From: Flavobacteriales bacterium
Lineage (GTDB): Bacteria > Bacteroidota > Bacteroidia > Flavobacteriales_C > GCA-002722245
DNA: 41,255 bases
Direction: 5' to 3'
Assembly (NCBI GenBank): GCA_947444925.1
Contig: CANFBW010000027.1
Location: 1-41,255, forward strand
In this document: one piece after another, positions 7,958-17,122 of the stretch
Numbering within the stretch: position 1 is the stretch's first letter
How the letters are laid out: each line of letters begins with the position of its first letter
Notes under the pieces: model-generated
What the model was told of the DNA's origin: nothing
What the model saw: the letters and a program-made list of their open reading frames with translations, nothing else
Database searches by the model: none
Position numbers and translations under genes: made by a program

Positions 7958-10900
7958 TGTTGTATACTAAAACTGCGTGCGACATTAATGTTGTCTCCAC
8001 ATATTTTTAAAAAATAACTTCCTTCTGCGAGCTGTTGAACGGGCAAAATACAATTTAGTGTTAGACCATTCATCACTTCATTTTGTTGTAAAAGCATTTT
8101 TCCAACGACGTCAAATATTTGAAGTTGCAGCGTCGCATTATTACACAACGCTGTGCCGTTAATGCGCACCTGAAGCTGGGTGCTGGCAGGCGACGGAAAT
8201 ACAAGACAAGTCAATGGTGACAACTCCTCTACCCCAACACCGCCAATAGTTACCGTCTTGGTAATGGTATCACTATTGCATGAATTTCGCGCAATCAACG
8301 TCAAATCAAAATTGCCCGCATGCGGATAAACATGAATGGGTGATGCCAAAGTGCTGTGCTGAATTTGAGCGCCGAAATTCCAATCAAAGCTGTTTGCGTG
8401 AAGCGATGTGTTGTTCACCGTCATCACCTTTCCGGCAACAAAAGGAGTAAAATCAGCCTTTGCCAATTCATAGGTATAGGGTACCACAACTGTGCTATCG
8501 AAGGCGCAATTGTTTTGGTCTTTCAATTGTATACTATGCGCACCACCGGTGAAACCTGTCATTGGTTGCACAGCAGAGTGCATTGTGCCATCAACAAATA
8601 GTTTGTATGCAGGTATACCACCTGCCAGTATCAACGAAAGCCGAGCGCTATTGTCGTTTTTGCACTGCACCCCAAGTACGCTGCTCACTGAAAAATGCAA
8701 TGGAGCTGGCTCATTCACAAATACCGTCTGTGTTTTCACACAACCCAAGTTGTCTTTTACTTTAATGGTATAGGCACCCTTGCTCAAATACTGAAAAGTG
8801 GAGGTCGACCCATAGGTATTGTACAGCGCATAACTGTATGCCGCACTTCCGCCAGAAGCTTGTATGGAAATAGAGCCATCTTTTTTTCCAAAACACGATA
8901 GATCCTGGGGCAATACTTGATCAATACGCAAAGCTGCAGCAGGCTCCGACAAAAGTACGTTCGTTGAATCAACACAATTGTTATTGTCTTTGGCATAAAA
9001 GCGATAGGTACCTGCAAACAAAGTATCAAATTCAGAAGGATAATCAAAATGCAGCATTGTTCCCTTTGCATATTTAATAACGCCACTTCCTCCTGTTCCT
9101 TGTAATTTAATACTGCCCAATGAATCTCCTTTACACGCAATTTTATCAAATACAGTAGCACTTAAATGCACTTTTGAATTGGGTTCGAGCACTGTCACAC
9201 CTAATGAAGCACTGCAACCACGAGCATCTTTCAACGATGCAAGGTAGTAGGCAGCAGGAAGTCCAGAAAACTGTGCTGTAGGAAAATAAGAAGCTCCTCC
9301 ATTCACTGAAAACACATAGTTTCCATTTCCTCCAGAAGCATTTATTTTCAAAGCACCATCACTTAAACCCAAACAAGAAACATTGCTTTTGTCAACACCT
9401 ATCAATAAAGGAGTTGGCTCCGACATTTTGTATTTCAACACCATTAAACAATTGTGACTGTCTACAATTTTAATTTCATAACTACCTGCTCCCATGTTTC
9501 CAAAATGCCCACTGTCTTGAAGAACGTCATAGTCACCATTGATTTGCGTATTTTGAAAGCGGTATGGACTCGTACCACCAAAGCCTGAAAAATCAACGGT
9601 ACCAGTCTTGGTTCCACTGCAAATTGGCAAAAGCATACTTGCCGATTGCACTCCTAAGGCAGAAGGCTCCCCAATGACTATGTCTTTTTCGGTAACACAA
9701 TTTCTAAAATCTACCACACGCACATGATGCACTCCGCCAGAGAGCGATTCAAACTTTGGCGTCAATTGGTAGTCGCCAAAATCTAAAGAATAAAAATACG
9801 GCACCAATCCTGCTGCGGCTTTCAAACTGATCACACCATTTGATGCACCGCTACAATCCACGTCGTTGCCACCTGTTAGCAAATGCGGATTGGAATGCAC
9901 TATTAAATTTTTACGCACCGAGTCGGCACAATTTTTATCACTCAGCACCTTCAATTGCACATTGTATGTGCGCGCGCCAACATAAAGATGTTTGGGATTT
10001 ACATCTGAATGAACAATTGTACCATCGTTTAAATTCCAAGTATGATCAATGCTCCCCGATGATATTGAACTCACACTTTGAAACAAGGCCTCGGTACTAT
10101 CACAAATATCACTAACAACGAAATTCGCTGTGGGCGATGGATTGACGGTGATCGTTTTATTCATACTTGCCACACAGCCTTTATTTGAAGTAGCGCTAAC
10201 ACCAACCGTATAGGTGTCAGTGGATACATATTTGTGTTTCGGACTTTTAGCAGCACTGCCCGACCCGTCACCGAAATTCCATGCATAAGCAATGGTGCCC
10301 AAGTGTATGCTACTGCTGTTGATCGGCGCCAGTGAATCGGCAAAACAAAGATCTGAGAAAACTACATTGAGCAGCGGTAGTGGATCAACCACAACGGCTT
10401 GCTTCAAGGTGTCCTTACAGCCATAAGGACTCGTTCCAATCATTGAAACCTGAAAAGTTCCATCAACAGAATAAATATAATTTGGTGACTTTAAAGTACT
10501 CACTGCTGCGGCATTTGCAAAATCCCAATGATAGGTACTGATCGTGTCTTGATCAATGGTGGATGTATTCGTAAACAAGGTCATCGTACCCAAGCATATT
10601 TCATTTGAAGAAAAAGAAAGTTTAGGAATGGCATTCACCTTCAATAATACTGTAGAAGAATTCACCGTACCGGCAGGATTCGTCACTACACAACGGTATT
10701 GAAAACTATCCGCTAAGGCAACTGACGCAATGCGCAAAGTGTCATCAGTAGCACCAGCGATATTGACGTTGTTGTGTTGCCATTGATAGCTGATCGGGTT
10801 GGTTCCGTTAGTGCGCACCGCAAAAAGTGCCGAGCGACTTTGACAAACAGTTGCTGCGAGAGGCTGCGTGCTAAAAGTAATGGCTATGGGATTCACTGTA

Positions 10901-12240
10901 AGTGCAATCACTTTAACATCAGACAAAGGACCACCTGGACCAGTGCTGCCGCCATCGTTGGCAGTGATGGTCACGGCATCGACCCCCACATAATCATCAA
11001 TACTTTTGTATACCAAATTATTCAATGCATTGTTTACTACCGTTTTTCTTCCTTTAAAACAAATGGTTGCATCAACTGATCCATCGCCCGTGGTAAAACG
11101 CAACCCGACTATAGTTGACAGCGAAACAAAACCATGAACAGCACTCACACAAACCGCCATTGAATCCAAAGCGATGTCTTGATCGGCAACAGCAATGCCG
11201 GAAACCGTCAAATTACTGTTTTCAAAAACAACCTGCGCCCCCGGCACCGTCAGCACTGGCGAGTCATTCACGTTGGTGAGCGTGATGGTGAGTGTTGCAT
11301 TTTTAAACAGTGCAGGAGTACCATTGTCGGTTGCACGCAACGTCAAAGTAAAAACGGGCGTGCTTTCAAAATCGACCGACGATGAATTGTTGACCGTAAC
11401 TTGTCCGCTCACCGCATTAATAGCAAATGCAGATCCTGTGTTGCCTGACACAATGCTGTATGCAAGCGTTTGTCCTGCATCAATGTCACTTCCTGAGCAG
11501 GTAATCACCGCACTTGCATTGGCTTTATTTTCAGTAATGGTTACCGACGCATTGTTGTAAGCGGGAATTTCATTGACATTGGTCAAATTAATGGTCAACG
11601 TTGCGTCTTTGTACAAAGAAGGAGTTCCGTTATCAGTTGCTCTCACCACCAAGGCAAACGTCGTGATTGTTTCATAATTCAATGCCACGGAGCTATTGAC
11701 AGTCACCTTACCGTTGGCGGCATTCACTGCAAAGGCAGAGGAAGTGTTTCCTGATACAATAGCATAAGTCAATGTTTGTCCAGCGTCCACATCACTTCCT
11801 GCAAAGGTAGTCACCAAAGTGGTAGCAATAGTATTTTCGGCCAACGAGATGGTGTTGTTCGCAAAACTTGGTGTTTCATTTACATTGTTTACAGAAATGG
11901 TAAATACTTTTTCGAAGATGCCGCCATTGCCGTCACTGGTTCTAATTCTTACAGAATAGGATGTTTTTAGCTCATAATTGAAAACGACCGCATTTTTTAA
12001 TGCCGTGCCTAAAATCGAGAACGATGCGTTGTCTGTGCTTCCCATACCAGCAACCAAAGAAAAACTTTGAATATCGGCGATATCAACATCGCTTGCGCTT
12101 AGATTTCCAATAGTACTAGCGATCGCTGTGTTCTCGGCCTGCACAATAGCAGTAAGGGATATATTGCTCGGAGCAGTGTTCGCTGCCCAAACGAAAATAT
12201 TGAACAAAACTGTAAAAATGAATACTAAGCCATTTTTCAT
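7954..12240 (-). CDS. Giant SprB-like adhesin: cadherin, Ig, PKD and SprB repeats with T9SS type A domain
   Basis: 1428 residues with a signal peptide (1-20, ending VWAA). Domains in order: three cadherin-like repeats (about 22-120, 121-223, 224-326; the second and third are close copies, both with DAGQTL and RATDNGTP), a Bap/cadherin-like domain (330-450), an Ig-like domain with YQWQHNN (455-540), three PKD domains (540-790), about six SprB-type repeats (790-1215; pattern CxGxxDGxxxxxxxGG...YxxxxxDxxGC), one more PKD, and a type A T9SS sorting domain (about 1343-1428, FPSPA...GSYFLKI). It is exported by T9SS and presumably displayed on the surface. It is the first gene of a three-gene coupled unit ending in a PorP-OmpA protein; 43 nt separate it from the DUF2279 gene. 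No enzyme domain was seen. Confidence 0.9.
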   Translation of the reverse strand: MKNGLVFIFTVLFNIFVWAANTAPSNISLTAIVQAENTAIASTIGNLSASDVDIADIQSFSLVAGMGSTDNASFSILGTALKNAVVFNYELKTSYSVRIRTSDGNGGIFEKVFTISVNNVNETPSFANNTISLAENTIATTLVTTFAGSDVDAGQTLTYAIVSGNTSSAFAVNAANGKVTVNSSVALNYETITTFALVVRATDNGTPSLYKDATLTINLTNVNEIPAYNNASVTITENKANASAVITCSGSDIDAGQTLAYSIVSGNTGSAFAINAVSGQVTVNNSSSVDFESTPVFTLTLRATDNGTPALFKNATLTITLTNVNDSPVLTVPGAQVVFENSNLTVSGIAVADQDIALDSMAVCVSAVHGFVSLSTIVGLRFTTGDGSVDATICFKGRKTVVNNALNNLVYKSIDDYVGVDAVTITANDGGSTGPGGPLSDVKVIALTVNPIAITFSTQPLAATVCQSRSALFAVRTNGTNPISYQWQHNNVNIAGATDDTLRIASVALADSFQYRCVVTNPAGTVNSSTVLLKVNAIPKLSFSSNEICLGTMTLFTNTSTIDQDTISTYHWDFANAAAVSTLKSPNYIYSVDGTFQVSMIGTSPYGCKDTLKQAVVVDPLPLLNVVFSDLCFADSLAPINSSSIHLGTIAYAWNFGDGSGSAAKSPKHKYVSTDTYTVGVSATSNKGCVASMNKTITVNPSPTANFVVSDICDSTEALFQSVSSISSGSIDHTWNLNDGTIVHSDVNPKHLYVGARTYNVQLKVLSDKNCADSVRKNLIVHSNPHLLTGGNDVDCSGASNGVISLKAAAGLVPYFYSLDFGDYQLTPKFESLSGGVHHVRVVDFRNCVTEKDIVIGEPSALGVQSASMLLPICSGTKTGTVDFSGFGGTSPYRFQNTQINGDYDVLQDSGHFGNMGAGSYEIKIVDSHNCLMVLKYKMSEPTPLLIGVDKSNVSCLGLSDGALKINASGGNGNYVFSVNGGASYFPTAQFSGLPAAYYLASLKDARGCSASLGVTVLEPNSKVHLSATVFDKIACKGDSLGSIKLQGTGGSGVIKYAKGTMLHFDYPSEFDTLFAGTYRFYAKDNNNCVDSTNVLLSEPAAALRIDQVLPQDLSCFGKKDGSISIQASGGSAAYSYALYNTYGSTSTFQYLSKGAYTIKVKDNLGCVKTQTVFVNEPAPLHFSVSSVLGVQCKNDNSARLSLILAGGIPAYKLFVDGTMHSAVQPMTGFTGGAHSIQLKDQNNCAFDSTVVVPYTYELAKADFTPFVAGKVMTVNNTSLHANSFDWNFGAQIQHSTLASPIHVYPHAGNFDLTLIARNSCNSDTITKTVTIGGVGVEELSPLTCLVFPSPASTQLQVRINGTALCNNATLQLQIFDVVGKMLLQQNEVMNGLTLNCILPVQQLAEGSYFLKICGDNINVARSFSIQQ

Positions 12241-12283
12241 CGCTATGCTTTACGCATACAAAATGAACAAGTTACGAAAATCA

Positions 12284-13219
12284 CTAAAAGAAAAAACAGT
12301 AAAAACCCGTAGGCTTTCCAGGCGTGATTTCCAGAGTTGGCATCGGCACTTTTAAAAAGCCCACAGTATTGAAAATTGTTTTCAAAAACTTATGCTTCGT
12401 ATTGATGCGCGTGAGATCTATGTCTAAAGACAAATAATACTGACTGCGGCGCTCAAAAGCCGGAATACTTTTTCCATTTACAACCGTTGGATTGCTGGAT
12501 CCACCCGTCATTCCGTCGGCACCATAGCCCACTGCAAGATTCAACCATTTTGGAAATTTTGCAGTCGAAGGCAGAAAAGACGCAATATTGGCGGAGAGCC
12601 AATAGGTTTGGCCATTGTAATCTTTAAGCCATTGTTGTCCCAAATTCGGTCCTAAAACATTGGGGCGGTATTGGGCGTAAGGTGAAGGTGAAAACGACCA
12701 TTTGTAAACAATGCGCTGTTCCTTCCACAACAATTGCTCGCCAATAAACAAAGCACTCCCCAAAGCATCGGCAGCGAAATCACCGGGTGAAAATCCCCAC
12801 TCCTGTGAAAGTCCATCCATTACCTCTACTACTGTTAAGTACGCAAAACCTAAAGTCCCCCCATATAAAAGGCATTTGTTATCGCTCAGCCCAGTCCATT
12901 TTAACGCACTATATCCACTCGCACCAACACTGTAGCCCGTTTGCGCATGGCCAAATTTATCCATACCCAACCACTCATCGTTGTCATTGAAAAAGTGAAA
13001 AGCCGATTTCTGGTAATTCGCATACCACAGTTGGTCAAGCAAAATTAACGAACCTGTAGCTTCAAGCAATTCAACGCCAGCAACAAAGCCCAAACGCTGT
13101 TTGTTAAACACAGGCGAAGGCTCAAAAAAACTTACTTTTTGAATTGCGTTACTGTCCCCTTGCGCATTCGCAAACATCTGTGCACAAAACACAAATACGA
13201 ATAGCAAAGAAAAGCGCAT
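12284..13219 (-). CDS. DUF2279-family envelope protein
   Basis: A 311-residue protein with a signal peptide (about 1-20, ending ANAQ), so it is exported to the periplasm or envelope. The segment DKFGHAQTGYSVG (from residue 87) and the following GFSPGDFAADALGS are the hallmarks of the DUF2279 family (YfiM-like). The family has no established function; conserved Asp/His residues and hydrophobic segments have led to suggestions of a membrane-associated enzyme, which I cannot support here. The ATG lies one nucleotide after the stop of the phosphohexomutase gene, and the adhesin operon starts 43 nt downstream. The C-terminus ends in an aromatic run (FYCFFF), unusual and beta-barrel-like. Confidence 0.75.
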   Translation of the reverse strand: MRFSLLFVFVFCAQMFANAQGDSNAIQKVSFFEPSPVFNKQRLGFVAGVELLEATGSLILLDQLWYANYQKSAFHFFNDNDEWLGMDKFGHAQTGYSVGASGYSALKWTGLSDNKCLLYGGTLGFAYLTVVEVMDGLSQEWGFSPGDFAADALGSALFIGEQLLWKEQRIVYKWSFSPSPYAQYRPNVLGPNLGQQWLKDYNGQTYWLSANIASFLPSTAKFPKWLNLAVGYGADGMTGGSSNPTVVNGKSIPAFERRSQYYLSLDIDLTRINTKHKFLKTIFNTVGFLKVPMPTLEITPGKPTGFYCFFF

Positions 13220-13220
13220 T

Positions 13221-14630
13221 TTAGCTCAACAATAATTTGTGCGACTTTTCAAGCAAGTCAAAAGCCGATTTGCTTGAAGCAGACTCGCAATAGGTTCTCA
13301 AAACAGGCTCTGTTCCCGATGGGCGAATCATCAGCCATTCATCGTCACCAAAGAAAAATTTATAGCCATCAATGGATTCGGTACGTGTAATTTTTCGACC
13401 CGCAAATTCCGTATAAGAACCATTTTTGCAGTTCTCCATCACCTTTTGTTTGATCGCTTCGCTAATGTGTAAATCAATGCGCTCAAAAGCGAAAGGACCA
13501 ACTATTTCATAAACCTCTTGCACCAAGTCGTCAAGAGTATTGCCCGTTTTCGCCATATATTCCCAAATGGTCAAGCCCATCCAAACGCCATCTCTTTCAG
13601 GAATATGCCCTTTAATAGCAACACCGCCCGACTCTTCACCACCCAACAAAACATCTTCGTTGATCAGATGGTCGCAAACATATTTGAATCCAATTTTGGT
13701 AGTTGTCACTTCCAATCCCAAATGCTTGCACAATTTTTTAATTCTATCGGATACTGAAAAAGCAATGACTACTTTTCCATCCATTTTTTTGAATTTCTTT
13801 AAGTAATTAATGAGCAACAAAATGATGTGGTGCGAATCCACAAATTCACCTTTGCTATTGTAAAAACCAAGTCTATCGGCATCACCATCGGTAGCCAATC
13901 CGCAGTCGATATCGCCCGCAAGCTTGATCATTTCAGAAAACTCCAACAAATTTCTATGGATCGGCTCTGGCGCAGTACCGTCGAAGCCAGGATTGTATTC
14001 ACAATGCAAAAAAGTAATGTCAGGCAACAGTCTGCGCATTACAAACTGACCAGCGCCATACATTGCATCATATGCAAAATTGAGTTTTGATTTTCGGATC
14101 AAATCCAAATCAAAATTAGCCTCCACCTTCTTGATGTACATCTCTTCCAAATCAACTTCTTTCACCAAGCCTTTTTGGGTCATGGCCTCTATTGAAATTG
14201 ACTCTAGATCGTAACTATGTGTATCAGGAATCAAAGCCTCCACTTCGTCCACTTTATCAGAAAGCAAAGGACCTCCAAAAGAACCTTTCAATTTATAACC
14301 GTTGTAATCGGGCGGATTGTGACTTGCTGTAATCACCACACCCAAAGCCGCTCCGAGTTCCAAGGTACCCAAAGAAACCATTGGCGTTGAAACTATTCTG
14401 TCACTTAAGTACACTTTTATATCTTCTTTCGCCAATATTTTCGCCACTGTTTCAGCAAACAATTTCCCTCCAAAACGGCAGTCGTAACCAATCACAACGC
14501 CTTTGCCTTCCTGCTTTTCTTTTTTCAACCACAACACAACCGCCTCAGTCACTCGAGCAACATTGTCTACCGTAAACTCCTTTGCTATGATTGCTCTCCA
14601 ACCGTCTGTACCGAATTTTATTTTTGTCAT
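13221..14630 (-). CDS. Phosphoglucomutase/phosphomannomutase family protein
   Basis: An alpha-D-phosphohexomutase of 469 residues, typical length. All four signature loops are present: catalytic phosphoserine loop TASHNPP (Ser103), metal-binding DGDADR (248-253), sugar-specificity loop GGEESGG (330-336) and phosphate-binding RPSGTEP (436-442). It interconverts hexose 1- and 6-phosphates in the cytoplasm, feeding glycogen, polysaccharide or LPS precursors; glucose versus mannose (or glucosamine) preference cannot be read with certainty, though GGEESGG is common in bacterial glucose/mannose enzymes. The ATG at 14630 is used rather than a TTG three codons upstream. The DUF2279 gene follows after 1 nt. 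Confidence 0.9.
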   Translation of the reverse strand: MTKIKFGTDGWRAIIAKEFTVDNVARVTEAVVLWLKKEKQEGKGVVIGYDCRFGGKLFAETVAKILAKEDIKVYLSDRIVSTPMVSLGTLELGAALGVVITASHNPPDYNGYKLKGSFGGPLLSDKVDEVEALIPDTHSYDLESISIEAMTQKGLVKEVDLEEMYIKKVEANFDLDLIRKSKLNFAYDAMYGAGQFVMRRLLPDITFLHCEYNPGFDGTAPEPIHRNLLEFSEMIKLAGDIDCGLATDGDADRLGFYNSKGEFVDSHHIILLLINYLKKFKKMDGKVVIAFSVSDRIKKLCKHLGLEVTTTKIGFKYVCDHLINEDVLLGGEESGGVAIKGHIPERDGVWMGLTIWEYMAKTGNTLDDLVQEVYEIVGPFAFERIDLHISEAIKQKVMENCKNGSYTEFAGRKITRTESIDGYKFFFGDDEWLMIRPSGTEPVLRTYCESASSKSAFDLLEKSHKLLLS

Positions 14631-14651
14631 GAATTTCAAATTTTATGTGGG

Positions 14652-14659
14652 CAAATTTA
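14652..14659 (-). promoter_or_regulatory. -7 promoter element (TAAATTTG) of the phosphohexomutase operon
   Basis: The minus strand carries TAAATTTG, a perfect TAnnTTTG, 21 nt before the ATG. A convincing -33 TTTG is not visible. Confidence 0.4.
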
Positions 14660-14697
14660 TGCAAAAACAATCGAAAACAGACCTTCTCCATTAATTA

Positions 14698-14729
14698 TTC
14701 GCGAATGAGTAGCAGATGTCTTATTTTTG
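14698..14729 (+). promoter_or_regulatory. Promoter of rarA (TTCG-N20-TATTTTTG)
   Basis: TATTTTTG (14722-14729) matches TAnnTTTG perfectly, with a TTCG 20 nt upstream as a weak -33 box. The ATG follows only 7 nt after the -7 box, so the transcript would have a very short or no leader. Confidence 0.45.
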
Positions 14730-14736
14730 ACTACAA

Positions 14737-16029
14737 ATGAATTCCTCCTTCTCCAATATACCACTAGCAGAAAGAATGCGTCCGCGCAGACTGGCGGACT
14801 ATTTCGGCCAGGAACATTTAGTAGGAGCAAATGGCGCTTTGACGGCCGCCATCCGCTCGGGATTTATACCCTCTATTATTTTGTGGGGACCTCCGGGCGT
14901 TGGGAAAACCACTTTGGCACAAATCATCGCCGAAGAAACAAAACGGCCCATCTTTACTTTGAGCGCCATCAACTCGGGCGTAAAAGATATACGTGATGTG
15001 ATTGACAAAGCGAAAGAACAAAATTTATTCAGCAAAGGGCGCAACCCCATTTTGTTCATTGATGAGATTCACCGTTTTAGCAAATCACAACAAGATTCAT
15101 TGTTAGGCGCTGTAGAAAAAGGAACCATCACGCTGATAGGTGCCACTACCGAGAACCCTTCTTTTGAAGTGATATCGGCCTTGCTTTCACGCTCGCAGGT
15201 ATATGTGTTGAAAGGACACTCTGACGAAGAGTTGCTGTCTTTACTCAACAAAGCCATTCACAGCGACGAAATACTCAAGCACAAAGACATAACGCTCGCC
15301 GAAACAGAATCGCTAATGCAGCTCAGTGGCGGTGATGCACGGCGATTGCTCAATAATTTCGAACTCCTCGTCAACTGTCAAGTGGGCGACAAAATTGTAA
15401 TCACCAATGCTCTGGTAAAAGAACAAATCAAACTCAATCCAACGATATACGACAAAAGCGGAGAACAGCACTACGATATTATTTCAGCATTTATTAAATC
15501 GATACGCGGCAGTGATCCAAATGCAGCAGTGTACTATCTGGCGCGAATGATTGAAGGAGGTGAAAACCCAGAGTTCATCGCCCGACGCTTGCTGATACTG
15601 GCCTCTGAAGACATTGGCAATGCCAACCCCAACGCATTGATGTTGGCACAAAGTTGCTTTCATTCGGTGAGTGTCATTGGTCATCCCGAATGCCGCATCA
15701 TACTTTCACAAACGGCGATCTACCTTGCTTCGTCGCCCAAAAGCAATTCGGCCTATGCCGCCATCAACCGCGCGCAGCAACTGGTGCGCGACACGGGTAA
15801 CCTTGCCGTACCATTGCACATGCGCAATGCACCTACCAAAATGATGAAGGAAATGGGTTACGGAAAAGATTATCAATACGGTCATTCTTACGAAAATAAT
15901 TTCTCGCACCAAGAGTTTTTACCCGAAGAAATCAAAGGCACTAACCTCGTTGAAATGGGCAATAACAAAAGAGAAATAGAGCTAAAAGGCTTACTCGAAA
16001 AACTTTGGAACAACAAGTACCGCTTTTAA
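14737..16029 (+). CDS. rarA: Replication-associated recombination protein RarA (MgsA), AAA+ ATPase
   Basis: A 430-residue AAA+ ATPase of the clamp-loader-related RarA/WRNIP1 family, which acts at stalled replication forks. It has the family N-terminus LAERMRPRRLADYFGQEH, Walker A GPPGVGKT (51-58), Walker B ILFIDEIHRF (from 105), sensor 1 IGATTENP, sensor 2 GGDARR, and the C-terminal tetramerisation part ending with the conserved LPEE. Length and motifs are normal for the family. It is transcribed divergently from the phosphohexomutase gene, with both promoters in the ~100-nt spacer. Confidence 0.95.
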   Translation: MNSSFSNIPLAERMRPRRLADYFGQEHLVGANGALTAAIRSGFIPSIILWGPPGVGKTTLAQIIAEETKRPIFTLSAINSGVKDIRDVIDKAKEQNLFSKGRNPILFIDEIHRFSKSQQDSLLGAVEKGTITLIGATTENPSFEVISALLSRSQVYVLKGHSDEELLSLLNKAIHSDEILKHKDITLAETESLMQLSGGDARRLLNNFELLVNCQVGDKIVITNALVKEQIKLNPTIYDKSGEQHYDIISAFIKSIRGSDPNAAVYYLARMIEGGENPEFIARRLLILASEDIGNANPNALMLAQSCFHSVSVIGHPECRIILSQTAIYLASSPKSNSAYAAINRAQQLVRDTGNLAVPLHMRNAPTKMMKEMGYGKDYQYGHSYENNFSHQEFLPEEIKGTNLVEMGNNKREIELKGLLEKLWNNKYRF

Positions 16030-16158
16030 ATTTATCCCCACTTTTTTAGGAGTTATGCACATCCTTGCCTTAAATAAAAAGCAAGCATGGCTGTTGCGCG
16101 CTTCTTTTAAAATGTGATTTTTGGAGAGACCATTATACCCTAATATAAATTCAAAGGA

Positions 16159-17046
16159 GTGATAGACAACAATCAACTGAAGGCCTTGGTGAAATTACTG
16201 GATGATCCAGACCAAGACATCTATAGCCAAATTGAAAGTCGATTGTTGGAAATGGGCGCTGAAGTTATTCCGTTTTTGGAAAATGCTTGGGAAGACAGTC
16301 AAGATGAAATCATCCAAACGCGCATTGAGAACATCATTCAAAAAATAAACTACGATGATGTGTGCCGAAAATTGGTCAATTGGGCGCGACTGGGCGGACA
16401 AAATTTACTCACTGGCGCCTTGCTTATCGCTAAGTATCAGTTTCCGGAAATGGATGAAGAAAAAGTAAAAAATTACCTCAACCAATTGCGCCAAGACGTG
16501 TGGATCGAACTCAACGACAACCTCACCGCCATGGAAAAAGTGAGAACGATGAACCACATTTTGTTCAACGTACATGGATTCAATGGCAATCGCAAAAACT
16601 ATCACGCACCCAACAATTCCTACATCAATTGTGTACTCGAAAGCAAAAAAGGAAATCCTCTGTCAATAGGAATGATTTACATGATTATTGCGCAAGGCCT
16701 TGACATTCCAGTGTATGGCGTAAACTTACCCGAACACTTTGTACTGGCATATGAAGACGAATTGAAGCAGTTCGCAACTACTTCTTCAGAAAACGAACAA
16801 GAAGGCATTCTTTTTTACATCAATCCTTTTTCAGGCGGAACTATTTTTGGGAAAAAAGAAATCATCAGCTATCTCGAACAAATCGGCATGAAGTCAAAGC
16901 GCTCTTACTTTGTACCTTGCAGCAACATCGACCTCATCTTGCGAAACCTCAACAACCTTATTTTTAGTTATCAAAAAAACGGAAAAGAAGGCAAAGTCGA
17001 CGAAATCAAACACTTATTGGATTTGATTGAATCGTATAAAGAATAA
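16159..17046 (+). CDS. SirB1-family transglutaminase-like protein
   Basis: A 295-residue cytoplasmic protein of the SirB1/transglutaminase-like family. Residues 1-65 are helical HEAT-like (LLDDPDQDIYSQIESRLLEMG); the core 85-225 holds the family segment NSYINCVLESKKGNPLSIG followed by GVNLPEHFVLAY, in which the Cys and His could form a catalytic pair, although many family members lack a working triad. The C-terminus is helical. The start is a GTG inside an AAAGGAGTG sequence, a purine-rich site that overlaps rather than precedes the start; the conserved N-terminus begins right there. Function in the phylum is unknown. It ends just before a strong terminator shared with the convergent sucC. 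Confidence 0.75.
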   Translation: MIDNNQLKALVKLLDDPDQDIYSQIESRLLEMGAEVIPFLENAWEDSQDEIIQTRIENIIQKINYDDVCRKLVNWARLGGQNLLTGALLIAKYQFPEMDEEKVKNYLNQLRQDVWIELNDNLTAMEKVRTMNHILFNVHGFNGNRKNYHAPNNSYINCVLESKKGNPLSIGMIYMIIAQGLDIPVYGVNLPEHFVLAYEDELKQFATTSSENEQEGILFYINPFSGGTIFGKKEIISYLEQIGMKSKRSYFVPCSNIDLILRNLNNLIFSYQKNGKEGKVDEIKHLLDLIESYKE

Positions 17047-17069
17047 AAAATACCAAACCTTTGTATATG

Positions 17070-17105
17070 AAAACAGCCAAAAGAGTTCCCTCTTTTGGCT
17101 GTTTT
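17070..17105. terminator. Bidirectional intrinsic terminator between the SirB1-family gene and sucC
   Basis: A perfect 15-bp inverted repeat (17070-17084 and 17091-17105) with a 6-nt loop. The stem has AAAA/TTTT ends on both sides, so it can terminate transcription in either direction. It lies between two convergent genes. Confidence 0.9.
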
Positions 17106-17122
17106 GCTTTTACAGCTTTGTA

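Noticed and set aside
16055-16117. 20-residue frame with an AGGAG just before the ATG
   Set aside because: Too short to support; no similarity or operon position that would argue for a peptide.
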